64,000 bases of DNA from Pseudoxanthomonas sp. YR558. Its GTDB lineage: Bacteria; Pseudomonadota; Gammaproteobacteria; Xanthomonadales; Xanthomonadaceae. Positions 53,952 to 63,286 of this stretch are shown here, one piece after another (positions within the stretch are counted from its first letter, which is position 1; every line of letters starts with the position of its first letter). The translations under genes and the position numbers were made by a program. The stretch is taken from positions 744,001 through 808,000 of the forward strand of contig NZ_FPCI01000002.1 of NCBI RefSeq assembly GCF_900116385.1, in the 5' to 3' direction. A model generated the notes under the pieces. The model made no database searches, was not told where the DNA came from, and saw only the letters and a list, made by a program, of their open reading frames with translations.

Positions 53952-53974
53952 AGGCGCCCTCGTGGCGCTTTTTT
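53952..53974 (+). terminator. Attenuator terminator in the thrS leader
   Basis: AGGCGCC (53952-53958) and GGCGCTT (53964-53970) pair with one G-T, the latter running into a row of T residues ending at 53974. An alternative stem between GCCCGAGG (53931-53938) and CCTCGTGGC (53958-53966) would consume both terminator arms and prevent it from forming. Confidence 0.65.
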
Positions 53975-54038
53975 CATGTCCGTTTCCCTGCCTGGCCGCC
54001 CCGAGCGCTGGCGCCCCTCCCAATCGAGTCCGTACCCG

Positions 54039-55946
54039 ATGATCACGATCACGCTCCCCGACGGCAGCCGCCGCGAGTTCGAGAATCCCGTCTCCGTCAT
54101 GCAGGTGGCCCAGTCCATCGGCGCCGGCCTGGCGAAGGCCACCGTGGCCGGTGCCGTCGATGGCGTGCTGGTCGATGCCAGCGACGTCATCGACCATGAC
54201 GCCGCGCTGCGCATCATCACCCCGAAGGACGAAGAGGGCGTGGAGATCATCCGTCACTCGTGCGCGCACCTGGTCGGCCATGCGGTCAAGCAGCTGTACC
54301 CGGACGTGAAGATGGTCATCGGCCCGGTCATCGCCGAAGGCTTCTACTACGACATCTACAGCGAGCGCCCGTTTACGCCAGAGGACCTGGCGGCGGTCGA
54401 GCAGCGCATGCAGGAGCTGATCGCGCAGGACTACGACGTCATCAAGAAGATGACGCCGCGCGCAGAGGTGGTGGACGTGTTCAAGGCGCGTGGCGAGGAG
54501 TACAAGCTGCGCCTGATCGAGGACATGGGGCCTGAAGTGACGGCCATGGGCCTGTACTACCACCAGGAATACGTGGACATGTGCCGCGGCCCGCACGTGC
54601 CGAACACGCGCTTCCTGAAGGCGTTCAAGCTGACCCGCATCTCCGGCGCCTACTGGCGCGGGGACGCCAAGAACGAGCAGCTGCAACGCATCTACGGCAC
54701 GGCCTGGGCCGACAAGAAGCAGCTGGAGGCCTATATCCAGCGCGTCGAAGAGGCCGAGAAGCGCGACCATCGCAAGATCGGCAAGCAGCAAGAACTGTTC
54801 CACCTGCAGGAAGAGGCGCCGGGCCTGGTGTTCTGGCACCCGAAGGGTTGGGCCATCTGGCAGGTGGTCGAGCAGTACATGCGCAAGGTCTACCGCGACA
54901 GCGGGTATCAGGAAGTGCGTTGCCCGCAGATCCTCGATGTCGCCTTGTGGAAGAAGTCCGGCCACTGGGACAACTACAAGGAAAACATGTTCTTCAGCGA
55001 GTCGGAGAACCGCACCTACGCGGTCAAGCCGATGAACTGTCCCGGCCATGTGCAGGTGTTCAACCAGGGGCTGCACAGCTACCGCGACCTGCCGATCCGC
55101 TACGGCGAGTTCGGCGCCTGCCATCGCAACGAGCCGTCGGGCGCACTGCACGGCATCCTGCGCGTGCGTGGCTTCACCCAGGACGACGGCCACATCTTCT
55201 GCACGGAAGACCAGATCGAGGCCGAGGTCACGGCGTTCCACCAGCAGGCGCTGAAGGTCTACTCGGACTTCGGCTTTGAAGACATCCAGATCAAGATCGC
55301 CCTGCGCCCCGATTCCCGCCTGGGCGACGACGCCACCTGGGACAAGGCCGAGGCCGCCTTGCGCGCCGCCCTGCGCAGCTGCGGGGTGGAGTGGCAGGAG
55401 CTGCCGGGTGAGGGTGCTTTCTACGGCCCGAAGATCGAGTACCACCTGAAGGACGCGATCGGCCGAACCTGGCAGCTGGGCACGATGCAGGTCGACTTCA
55501 TGATGCCGGGCCGCCTCGGCGCCGAGTACGTGGACGAGAACAGCCAACGCCAGCAGCCGGTCATGCTGCACCGGGCCATCGTGGGCTCGATGGAGCGGTT
55601 CATCGGCATCCTGATCGAGCACCATGCTGGTGCATTCCCGTCCTGGCTGGCGCCCCAGCAGGCGGTGGTCATGAACATCACCGACGCCCAGGCCGATTAC
55701 GTGGCCGAAGTCCGGAAAACCCTTGCAAATCAAGGCTTCCGGGTGGCGGCGGATTTGCGGAACGAGAAGATCGGCTATAAGATTCGCGAGCACACGCTGC
55801 AGCGGGTGCCATACCTGCTGGTGGTCGGAGACCGCGAGAAGGAGAATGGCGCCATCGCCGTGCGTACGCGTTCGGGAGAAGATCTCGGCAGCATGTCCGT
55901 TGCCGCCTTCGCCGAACGTTTGCGGAACGAGCACGCCGCGCAATAA
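54039..55946 (+). CDS. thrS: Threonine--tRNA ligase ThrS
   Basis: A 635-aa class II synthetase. It has an N-terminal TGS domain ([19 protein letters not shown]), an editing domain with [16 protein letters not shown], the catalytic core with zinc Cys in [10 protein letters not shown] and class II motif 2 in [15 protein letters not shown], and an anticodon-binding domain at the C-terminus. The ATG at 54039 gives the normal length; an ATG at 53976 would sit at the end of the attenuator. First gene of thrS-infC-rpmI-rplT-pheST-ihfA. Confidence 0.97.
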   Translation: MITITLPDGSRREFENPVSVMQVAQSIGAGLAKATVAGAVDGVLVDASDVIDHDAALRIITPKDEEGVEIIRHSCAHLVGHAVKQLYPDVKMVIGPVIAEGFYYDIYSERPFTPEDLAAVEQRMQELIAQDYDVIKKMTPRAEVVDVFKARGEEYKLRLIEDMGPEVTAMGLYYHQEYVDMCRGPHVPNTRFLKAFKLTRISGAYWRGDAKNEQLQRIYGTAWADKKQLEAYIQRVEEAEKRDHRKIGKQQELFHLQEEAPGLVFWHPKGWAIWQVVEQYMRKVYRDSGYQEVRCPQILDVALWKKSGHWDNYKENMFFSESENRTYAVKPMNCPGHVQVFNQGLHSYRDLPIRYGEFGACHRNEPSGALHGILRVRGFTQDDGHIFCTEDQIEAEVTAFHQQALKVYSDFGFEDIQIKIALRPDSRLGDDATWDKAEAALRAALRSCGVEWQELPGEGAFYGPKIEYHLKDAIGRTWQLGTMQVDFMMPGRLGAEYVDENSQRQQPVMLHRAIVGSMERFIGILIEHHAGAFPSWLAPQQAVVMNITDAQADYVAEVRKTLANQGFRVAADLRNEKIGYKIREHTLQRVPYLLVVGDREKENGAIAVRTRSGEDLGSMSVAAFAERLRNEHAAQ

Positions 55947-55996
55947 TTGGTTCCGGTCCTTCGAGGGCCGGCGCACTCATCCCTGGAGACTGCAAC

Positions 55997-56521
55997 ATCA
56001 GCATCCCTGACAACAAGCAAAACCGTAAAAACCACGAGATCCGCGTGCCGCGGGTGCGCGTGATCGGTTCCGATGGCGAGATGATCGGCGTGCTTACGCG
56101 CGACGAAGCCCTGGCCAAGGCGGAGGATGAAGGCTTGGATCTGGTCGAGATCCAGCCCAACGCCGAGCCGCCCGTCTGCAAGATCATGGACTTCGGCAAG
56201 TTCAAGTTCGAAGCGCAGAAGAAGGCCAACGAGGCCAAGAAGAAGCAGAAGCAGGTCGAGATCAAGGAACTGAAGTTCCGTCCCGTCACCGACGAGGGCG
56301 ACTATCAGATCAAGATGCGCAACATCCGCCGCTTCCTGGAAGAGGGCGACAAGGTCAAGGTCAACATCCGCTTCCGTGGCCGTGAAATGAGCCACCAGGA
56401 GCTGGGTCGCGAGATGGCTGCGCGCATCGAGGCGGAGCTGGGCGATGAAATCGTCATCGAGTCCCGTCCGCGCCTCGAAGGCCGCCAGATGGTCATGATG
56501 ATCGCGCCGAAGAAGAAGTAA
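55997..56521 (+). CDS. infC: Translation initiation factor IF-3, ATC start codon
   Basis: A 174-aa factor that prevents 30S/50S joining and proofreads start codons. IF3-N shows [16 protein letters not shown] and IF3-C ends [14 protein letters not shown]. The conserved N-terminal tail ([15 protein letters not shown]) has no ATG, GTG or TTG before it. The ATC at 55997 follows GGAG by eight bases, and gives the expected length. In E. coli infC starts with AUU so that IF3 represses its own synthesis; an ATC start here suggests the same control. A hairpin (55953-55971) lies just upstream. Confidence 0.93.
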   Translation: MSIPDNKQNRKNHEIRVPRVRVIGSDGEMIGVLTRDEALAKAEDEGLDLVEIQPNAEPPVCKIMDFGKFKFEAQKKANEAKKKQKQVEIKELKFRPVTDEGDYQIKMRNIRRFLEEGDKVKVNIRFRGREMSHQELGREMAARIEAELGDEIVIESRPRLEGRQMVMMIAPKKK

Positions 56522-56529
56522 GACGAAGC

Positions 56530-56555
56530 AAAAGGCCGCCTAGTGCGGCCTTTTT
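56530..56555 (+). terminator. Terminator after infC
   Basis: AAAAGGCCGC and GCGGCCTTTT pair around five bases and continue with T residues. It would separate infC from the inserted gene and from rpmI, ordinarily one transcript. Confidence 0.9.
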
Positions 56556-56576
56556 GCTGTATCAGGGGGGGAGTCC

Positions 56577-57383
56577 ATGTTTTGCAGGCGCTTTGTCGCA
56601 GCCGCGGCATGCATCATGCTGCTCGCAGCCTTTACCTACCCGACCCAGCTGAAACCCGTGGCGCAGGGCACGTCATTGCCCCCCGGTTTCGTTGATGATC
56701 GCCCCGCCAAGCAGCTGAAGTCCGGCTTTGAGTCGCTGCTGATCACCAACTGCGCTTACGCATCCGTGCGTATCGGTGATGAGGATATCGAGCCGGATCT
56801 CGCTTTGTTGCTGGCCGAAATGTTGCAGCAGCGTTTCGGCGAGCGCTTGAAGGGAAAAGCCGTCGAGCTGAAGGCCTTCACCGTGCATCTGAATGGCGCT
56901 GCGGCAATGCGCGCCCAGATGGCCCAGATGTATACGGGCCTGATCCCCAACCTGATGAACAAACGGGAGAAGGTCGGGTGCGCGCCGGATGACCTGCAGG
57001 GCGGCTATACGCTGGGAGAGGTGCCTGCCGGCACGACACCACTGGTGCTGGTCATCGACATCGAGATCGATCAGCAGCCTTTCCATGCGCGCGCGATAGC
57101 GCCGTTCGCGGCGCAGTACCCCCCGCGCAAACGCGCGGGCGATGATGCAAAACGGCAGTGGAACGACGCGGTCGATAGCCTGGCGCGTGTGCTGCTCACC
57201 CGGCTCGGGGACGATATAGGCGAACGGATGTTCGGTGATCCGCCGACGTTGCCGCCGCTACCCAGTGACAGCGAGGTAGCTCCGGCGCCCGAGGTATTGC
57301 CGGTCGGTGATCCGGGTGAGGCAGGGCAGGTTCCGGCGCCGGAAGGACAGGCCGAGTCTTCCCCGCAGGGGGCGGGTCACTGA
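56577..57383 (+). CDS. Secreted protein of unknown function inserted between infC and rpmI
   Basis: A 268-aa protein. The N-terminus (FVAAAACIMLLAAFTYP) is a signal peptide. The middle part (ITNCAYASVRIGDEDIEPDL and VVLIDIEI-like PLVLVIDIEIDQQPFHA) suggests an alpha/beta domain, and the last 50 residues are rich in Pro, Glu and Ala. I do not recognise the family. A GGGGGGAG ribosome-binding site precedes the ATG. The gene stands where infC and rpmI are normally adjacent, after a strong terminator. Confidence 0.75.
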   Translation: MFCRRFVAAAACIMLLAAFTYPTQLKPVAQGTSLPPGFVDDRPAKQLKSGFESLLITNCAYASVRIGDEDIEPDLALLLAEMLQQRFGERLKGKAVELKAFTVHLNGAAAMRAQMAQMYTGLIPNLMNKREKVGCAPDDLQGGYTLGEVPAGTTPLVLVIDIEIDQQPFHARAIAPFAAQYPPRKRAGDDAKRQWNDAVDSLARVLLTRLGDDIGERMFGDPPTLPPLPSDSEVAPAPEVLPVGDPGEAGQVPAPEGQAESSPQGAGH

Positions 57384-57428
57384 CTACCGCCGTGCCCACG
57401 GGGCTCTTGCGGGGCTGAAGCCCATGAT

Positions 57429-57457
57429 TTGCAAGGAAATCCAAGGGCGGGCATAAT
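57429..57457 (+). promoter_or_regulatory. Promoter of rpmI-rplT
   Basis: TTGCAA (57429-57434) and CATAAT (57452-57457) are separated by exactly 17 bases, each with five of six consensus matches. Predicted start near 57464 leaves a 185-base leader. Confidence 0.75.
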
Positions 57458-57463
57458 ACGCGG

Positions 57464-57605
57464 CCCGGTACGCCGGGAGGCTGCTTGCAGCCGATGGACC
57501 CGTCGCTGGTTTCGTTCTGGAATCAACGACTTACAAGCCGATATGGGCATGGATGGAAAGAGTGGCCTTTCAATCTTCGCGGCAAAGCCGCAAAGCATTG
57601 AAAGG
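57464..57605 (+). promoter_or_regulatory. Structured leader of rpmI-rplT, possible L20 autoregulatory site
   Basis: The leader contains several stems: CCCGG-TACG-CCGGG (57464-57477), GGCTGC/GCAGCC after it, and a large hairpin at 57566-57605 with outer arms CCTTTCAAT/ATTGAAAGG and inner arms GCGGC/GCCGC. In E. coli and Bacillus, L20 binds structured rpmI or infC leaders to repress the operon. The role here is inferred. Confidence 0.5.
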
Positions 57606-57648
57606 GCGCCGCCCGGATCAGTGACATAAACCCGTCAAGGACATAGCA

Positions 57649-57846
57649 ATGCCCAAGATCAAGACCCACCGGGCGGCGGCGAAGCGTTTTCGCAAGACCG
57701 CATCCGGCAAGTTCAAGGCTGGCCACGCCAACCGTAGCCACATCCTCACCAAGAAAGCGACCAAGCGTAAGCGCGGCCTGCGTGCGACGAATATCATTCG
57801 CGCCGAGGACAGCGGCCGTTTGAACCGCATGCTTCCCTACCTCTGA
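57649..57846 (+). CDS. rpmI: 50S ribosomal protein L35
   Basis: A 65-aa basic protein with the family start [20 protein letters not shown] and [16 protein letters not shown]. An AAGGA site seven bases upstream supports the ATG. Co-transcribed with rplT, eleven bases downstream. Confidence 0.98.
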   Translation: MPKIKTHRAAAKRFRKTASGKFKAGHANRSHILTKKATKRKRGLRATNIIRAEDSGRLNRMLPYL

Positions 57847-57857
57847 GGATTTGAGAC

Positions 57858-59334
<1,477 letters not shown>

Positions 59335-59371
59335 CGCTCCGGCGAAACGACGATACCTGACTCTTGAAGAC

Positions 59372-59389
59372 GGCGGGCCCGGGCCCGCC
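59372..59389. repeat. 18-base perfect GC palindrome before pheT
   Basis: GGCGGGCCCGGGCCCGCC reads the same on both strands, made only of G and C. It lies between pheS and pheT, 16 bases before the pheT start. Its meaning is unknown; it could limit pheT translation. Confidence 0.6.
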
Positions 59390-59405
59390 CTACGGATCAC
59401 GAACG

Positions 59406-61793
59406 ATGAAGTTTTCTGAAAACTGGTTGCGCAGCCATGTTCCTGCCCAGGCCACCCGCGACGAACTTTCCGCGACACTGACCGCGATCGGCCTGGAGGT
59501 CGAAGACGTCACCGCGTTGGGCGATGGCCTGTCGAACGTGGTGGTGGCGCGCATCGTCGAATGCGCGAAGCATCCCGAAGCCGATCGCCTGCAGGTCTGC
59601 CAGGTGGATGCGGGGCAGGGCGGTCTGTTGCAGATCGTCTGCGGCGCGCCGAACGCGCGTCCGGGTCTGCTCGCACCGCTGGCGATGGTCGGCGCCAACG
59701 TCGGCGGCATCGCCATCAAGGCGGCCAAGCTGCGGGGCGTGGAATCGAACGGCATGCTGTGCTCGGCCAAGGAGCTGGGCATCGACGCCGATGCCTCCGG
59801 CCTGCTCGAGCTGCCTGCCGACGCGCCCGTCGGCATGCCGGTCGCCTACTATCTCGGCCTGCCCGACGCCAGCATCGAGATCAAGCTGACGCCGAACCGC
59901 GCCGATTGCTTTAGCGTGCGCGGCATTGCTTACGACGTCGCGGCCTCGCTCGGCAGCGAAGTGAAGGTGCTGGACGCCGCACCCGTGCCGGCGCAGAGCC
60001 CGGTGACCCTGGAAGTTGCGCTGGAGGCCGGTGCGAAGGTGCCGCGCTTCGCCGGTCGCGTGATCGAAGGCGTCAACGCCCAGGCGGCCACGCCGGTGTG
60101 GATGGCCGAACGCCTGCGCCGCAGCGGCGTACGCCCGATCAGTTTCCTGGTGGACGTCACCCAGTACGTGATGCTCGAACTCGGACAGCCGATGCACGCC
60201 TTCGACCGCGATACGCTGACCGCTCCGGTCATCGTGCGTCCCGCGCGTGCGGGCGAGGAGGCCAAGCTGCTGGACGGTCGTACCGTATCGCTTGATGACG
60301 ACTTCCTGGTGGTGTCCGACAGCCGCGGCGGCCGTGCCGCGCGCGCCGTCGCCCTGGGCGGCATCATGGGTGGCCTCGACACGCGTGTGACCGACGCGAC
60401 GACGAACGTCTTCCTCGAAGCGGCGCACTGGATTCCGTCCGCCATCATCGGCCGCAGCCGCAAGCTGGGCCTGCACACCGATGCCGGCCATCGTTTCGAG
60501 CGCGGCGTCGATCCCGAACTGCCGCGTCTGGCCGTCGAATACGCGACCCGCCTGATCCTCGATGTCGCCGGCGGTACGCCGGGCCCGACGACGGTGGTCG
60601 AGCATGCCGAACATCTCCCGGCGCCGACGGCGATCCGCCTGCGTCGCGCGCGCATCGCCCGCGTGCTGGGCGTGGAGATCGCGGATGCCGAGATCGAACG
60701 CATCCTACGCGCGCTGGGCCTGCAGGCGGCAGCGGTGGCCGAGGGCTGGAGCGTGGTGGCGCCGACGCGTCGCTTCGACATCGCCATCGAAGAAGATCTG
60801 ATCGAAGAGCTCGCCCGTATCCACGGCTACGACCGCGTGCCCACCACGCTGCCCGGCGGCGCGACCCGCATCGCCTCGCCCAGCGAGACACGCGTGGAAG
60901 CCGGTGTCGTGCGCCGCCAGTTGGCGGCGCGTGACTGCATGGAAACGGTCAACTTCGCGTTTGTCGACGCGCAGTGGCTCGCGCAATGGCAGCTGTCGGA
61001 AGGTGCGGTACCGCTGGCCAATCCGTTGAGCGCGGAATTGGCCGTGATGCGGACGGCGCTGCTGCCGGGTGTCGTGGCTGCACTGCAACGCAATGCCGCC
61101 CGCCAGGCGGGCCGCGTGCGACTGTTCGAGATCGGCAACGCCTTCGAAGCGGTGGCCGGTGCGGCACCGCGCGAGACCACCCGTCTGGCTGCCGCGGTGA
61201 TCGGCGACGCGGTGGGCGAACAATGGGGAGAGCCGACCCGCAAGGTCGATTTCCATGACCTGAAGGGCGATCTCGAGAGCGTCGCGGCGCTGTCCGGCGC
61301 CACGTTGGAGTTCCGCCCGTCCCGCGCCCCGCACGGTCACCCCGGCCGCTCGGCCGACATCTACCGTGAGGGCGAGAAGATCGGCTGGATCGGCCAACTG
61401 CATCCGCGCCTGCAGCGCGCGCTGGCCCTGGATGCGGACGTGTTCGCGTTCGAAGTGGACCTGGCGCCGCTCAGCGACCGCGCGTTGTCGCGTGCCGGGG
61501 AGCTGTCGCGGTACCCGTCCGTCCGCCGGGACCTCGCGTTCGTCGTCGCCGACGACGTGCCCTGGACGGCCATCGCAGCCACGGTACGGACGGCCTCAGG
61601 CCCGCTATTGCGGGACATCCTGCTGTTCGACCGGTACGTCGGGCAGGGGGTCGAATCGGGACAAAAGAGTCTCGCTATGGGCTTGATTTTGCAGGACAAC
61701 TCACGCACTCTGACCGACCGCGACGTGGAGCAGGTAGTGGCCGCGGTGGTGGCCGCGATCGGCGAGGCGCATGGCGCCCGGATCCGCGGATGA
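59406..61793 (+). CDS. pheT: Phenylalanine--tRNA ligase beta subunit
   Basis: A 795-aa subunit. The N-terminal tRNA-binding OB domain has HPEADRLQVCQVDAG and CGAPNARPGLLAPLA, then the B3/B4 editing region and B5 domain, and the C-terminal ferredoxin-like anticodon domain with YPSVRRDLAFVV and SLAMGLILQDNSRTL. Start at 59406 (MKFSENWLRSHV) is the family start; an earlier in-frame start lies within the palindrome region. The ribosome-binding site is weak. Confidence 0.97.
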   Translation: MKFSENWLRSHVPAQATRDELSATLTAIGLEVEDVTALGDGLSNVVVARIVECAKHPEADRLQVCQVDAGQGGLLQIVCGAPNARPGLLAPLAMVGANVGGIAIKAAKLRGVESNGMLCSAKELGIDADASGLLELPADAPVGMPVAYYLGLPDASIEIKLTPNRADCFSVRGIAYDVAASLGSEVKVLDAAPVPAQSPVTLEVALEAGAKVPRFAGRVIEGVNAQAATPVWMAERLRRSGVRPISFLVDVTQYVMLELGQPMHAFDRDTLTAPVIVRPARAGEEAKLLDGRTVSLDDDFLVVSDSRGGRAARAVALGGIMGGLDTRVTDATTNVFLEAAHWIPSAIIGRSRKLGLHTDAGHRFERGVDPELPRLAVEYATRLILDVAGGTPGPTTVVEHAEHLPAPTAIRLRRARIARVLGVEIADAEIERILRALGLQAAAVAEGWSVVAPTRRFDIAIEEDLIEELARIHGYDRVPTTLPGGATRIASPSETRVEAGVVRRQLAARDCMETVNFAFVDAQWLAQWQLSEGAVPLANPLSAELAVMRTALLPGVVAALQRNAARQAGRVRLFEIGNAFEAVAGAAPRETTRLAAAVIGDAVGEQWGEPTRKVDFHDLKGDLESVAALSGATLEFRPSRAPHGHPGRSADIYREGEKIGWIGQLHPRLQRALALDADVFAFEVDLAPLSDRALSRAGELSRYPSVRRDLAFVVADDVPWTAIAATVRTASGPLLRDILLFDRYVGQGVESGQKSLAMGLILQDNSRTLTDRDVEQVVAAVVAAIGEAHGARIRG

Positions 61794-61849
61794 ACGGTGT
61801 GAAGGCAGTGGCAAGGCCGGCGACGGCCGCAACGGGGAAACAGTAATCC

Positions 61850-62149
61850 ATGGCGTTGACGAAGGCAGAGATGGCCGAACGTCTCTTTGACGAGGTCGGT
61901 CTGAACAAGCGCGAGGCGAAGGAATTCGTCGACGCCTACTTCGACGTCCTGCGCGAAGCACTGGAACAGGGTCGCCAGGTGAAACTGTCGGGGTTCGGCA
62001 ATTTCGACCTGCGCCGCAAGAACCAGCGCCCCGGCCGCAACCCGAAGACCGGCGAGGAAATCCCGATCTCGGCCCGGACCGTCGTGACGTTCCGGCCGGG
62101 CCAGAAACTCAAGGAGCGGGTGGAAACGTATGCTGGATCCGGGCAGTAA
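61850..62149 (+). CDS. ihfA: Integration host factor subunit alpha
   Basis: A 99-aa DNA-bending protein. [17 protein letters not shown] and the beta-arm region [18 protein letters not shown] with the proline that intercalates in DNA identify IhfA. It follows pheT by 56 bases, the usual gammaproteobacterial order, and overlaps the MerR gene by 20 bases. Confidence 0.97.
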   Translation: MALTKAEMAERLFDEVGLNKREAKEFVDAYFDVLREALEQGRQVKLSGFGNFDLRRKNQRPGRNPKTGEEIPISARTVVTFRPGQKLKERVETYAGSGQ

Positions 62150-62486
62150 CCGCGAGCTTCCGCCGATCCCGGCCAAGCGCTACTTCACCATCGGTGAGGT
62201 CAGCGAACTCTGCGACGTGAAGCCTCACGTGCTGCGTTACTGGGAGACCGAGTTTCCCAGCCTGGAACCGGCCAAGCGCCGCGGCAACCGCCGTTACTAC
62301 CAACGCCACGACGTGCTGATGGTGCGCCAGATCCGCAGCCTGCTGTACGAACAGGGCTACACCATCGGCGGCGCCCGCCTGCGCCTGGAAGGCGAGGGCG
62401 CGAAGCAGGAAGCCGCGCTGAGCCACCAGATCGTGCGCCAGGTGCGCATGGAGCTGGAAGAAATCCTGCAGTTGTTGCGTCGCTGA
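62130..62486 (+). CDS. MerR family transcriptional regulator
   Basis: A 118-aa DNA-binding protein with the MerR winged helix [20 protein letters not shown] followed by RYWETEF, then a short coiled coil. It has no metal-binding cysteines in the C-terminus, so it is not a mercury sensor. It regularly follows ihfA in gammaproteobacteria, and its targets are not known. Confidence 0.93.
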   Translation: MLDPGSNRELPPIPAKRYFTIGEVSELCDVKPHVLRYWETEFPSLEPAKRRGNRRYYQRHDVLMVRQIRSLLYEQGYTIGGARLRLEGEGAKQEAALSHQIVRQVRMELEEILQLLRR

Positions 62487-62526
62487 GCGCGCCGCACGCG
62501 CCTAGGAATGGGCGCGGCAATGCCGG

Positions 62527-62532
62527 TATAAT
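62527..62532 (+). promoter_or_regulatory. -10 element of tRNA-Pro
   Basis: Perfect TATAAT 28 bases upstream of the tRNA. The -35 hexamer is poor (TAGGAA about 18 bases upstream). Confidence 0.6.
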
Positions 62533-62559
62533 CAGCGCCCGCCTCACGGCGGACCCATC

Positions 62560-62636
62560 CGGGGTATAGCGCAGCCTGGTAGCGCACTTGTCTGGGGGAC
62601 AAGTGGTCGTCGGTTCAAATCCGGCTACCCCGACCA
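62560..62636 (+). tRNA. tRNA-Pro (GGG)
   Basis: A 77-nt cloverleaf. Acceptor CGGGGTA pairs with TACCCCG, followed by ACCA. The anticodon loop CTGGGGG between ACTTGT and ACAAGT gives anticodon GGG. T arm CGGTTCAAATCCG is normal. Confidence 0.97.
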
Positions 62637-62657
62637 ATTCGCGGCATCTGTCGCACG

Positions 62658-62682
62658 AAAGCCCGCCTTGCGGGCTTTTTTG
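62658..62682 (+). terminator. Terminator after tRNA-Pro
   Basis: AAAGCCCGC and GCGGGCTTT pair around a three-base loop and run into TTTTTTG. A strong terminator 22 bases after the tRNA. Confidence 0.95.
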
Positions 62683-62727
62683 TTTCTTTCACGAGACAAA
62701 CGCAGAGGCGCTGGTTAGGATCGCCGC

Positions 62728-63198
62728 ATGCCGACGCGCGCCGACGAACTGATCCAGACCCTGCAGCTGATGCCGCACCCCGAGGGCGGCTACTTCCGGC
62801 GCATCTACGAGTCGGCCAAGCGCACCGAAGTGAATGGCATCGAGCGGCCAACGCTCACCGCCATCAAGTTCCTGCTGCCCGCCGGGGTAACCAGTCGCTG
62901 GCACCGCGTCGATGCGACCGAGGTCTGGGACTGGAGCGAAGGCGGGGCCATGGAGCTCTCGTTGTTCGATCCGGAGCAACGCACGCTTACCCGGGTCCAG
63001 TTGGACACCTCTGCGCGCGGCGGCCAGGCCAGCCAGGTAGTGCCCGCCGGGATATGGCAGAGCGCGCGTTCGCTCGGCGACTACACGCTGGTCGACTGCT
63101 CGGTGTCGCCGGGTTTTTCCTGGAAGGGGTTCGAGCTGATGCAGGCAGGCAGCGAGGTCGCCCGCCATCTGCTCGACGCGGGCGGCAAGGTCGCCTGA
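62728..63198 (+). CDS. Cupin superfamily protein (DUF985)
   Basis: A 156-aa single-domain cupin. MPHPEGGYFRRIYES, TAIKFLLPAGVTSRWHRVDATEVW and SVSPGFSWKGFEL are the three DUF985 (Cupin_5) blocks. Possible metal ligands are His in SRWHRVDA and Glu in TEVW. Substrate unknown; some relatives are sugar isomerase-like. Transcribed alone. Confidence 0.9.
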   Translation: MPTRADELIQTLQLMPHPEGGYFRRIYESAKRTEVNGIERPTLTAIKFLLPAGVTSRWHRVDATEVWDWSEGGAMELSLFDPEQRTLTRVQLDTSARGGQASQVVPAGIWQSARSLGDYTLVDCSVSPGFSWKGFELMQAGSEVARHLLDAGGKVA

Positions 63199-63286
63199 AC
63201 GGATACCCCCGGCGCATCGCGCCGGCATGATCGGCACGCTCGCTGCACGGGCACACTCTCGGCATCTTCCGCATGGAGTCGCCTGG

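Noticed and set aside
53976..54038. Longer ThrS starting at ATG 53976
   Set aside because: It would start right at the end of the attenuator T run, adds 21 residues not matching the TGS domain, and the ATG at 54039 gives the normal N-terminus.
53907..55976. A 689-codon frame antisense to thrS
   Set aside because: The plus strand encodes complete ThrS; the antisense frame has no recognisable motif.
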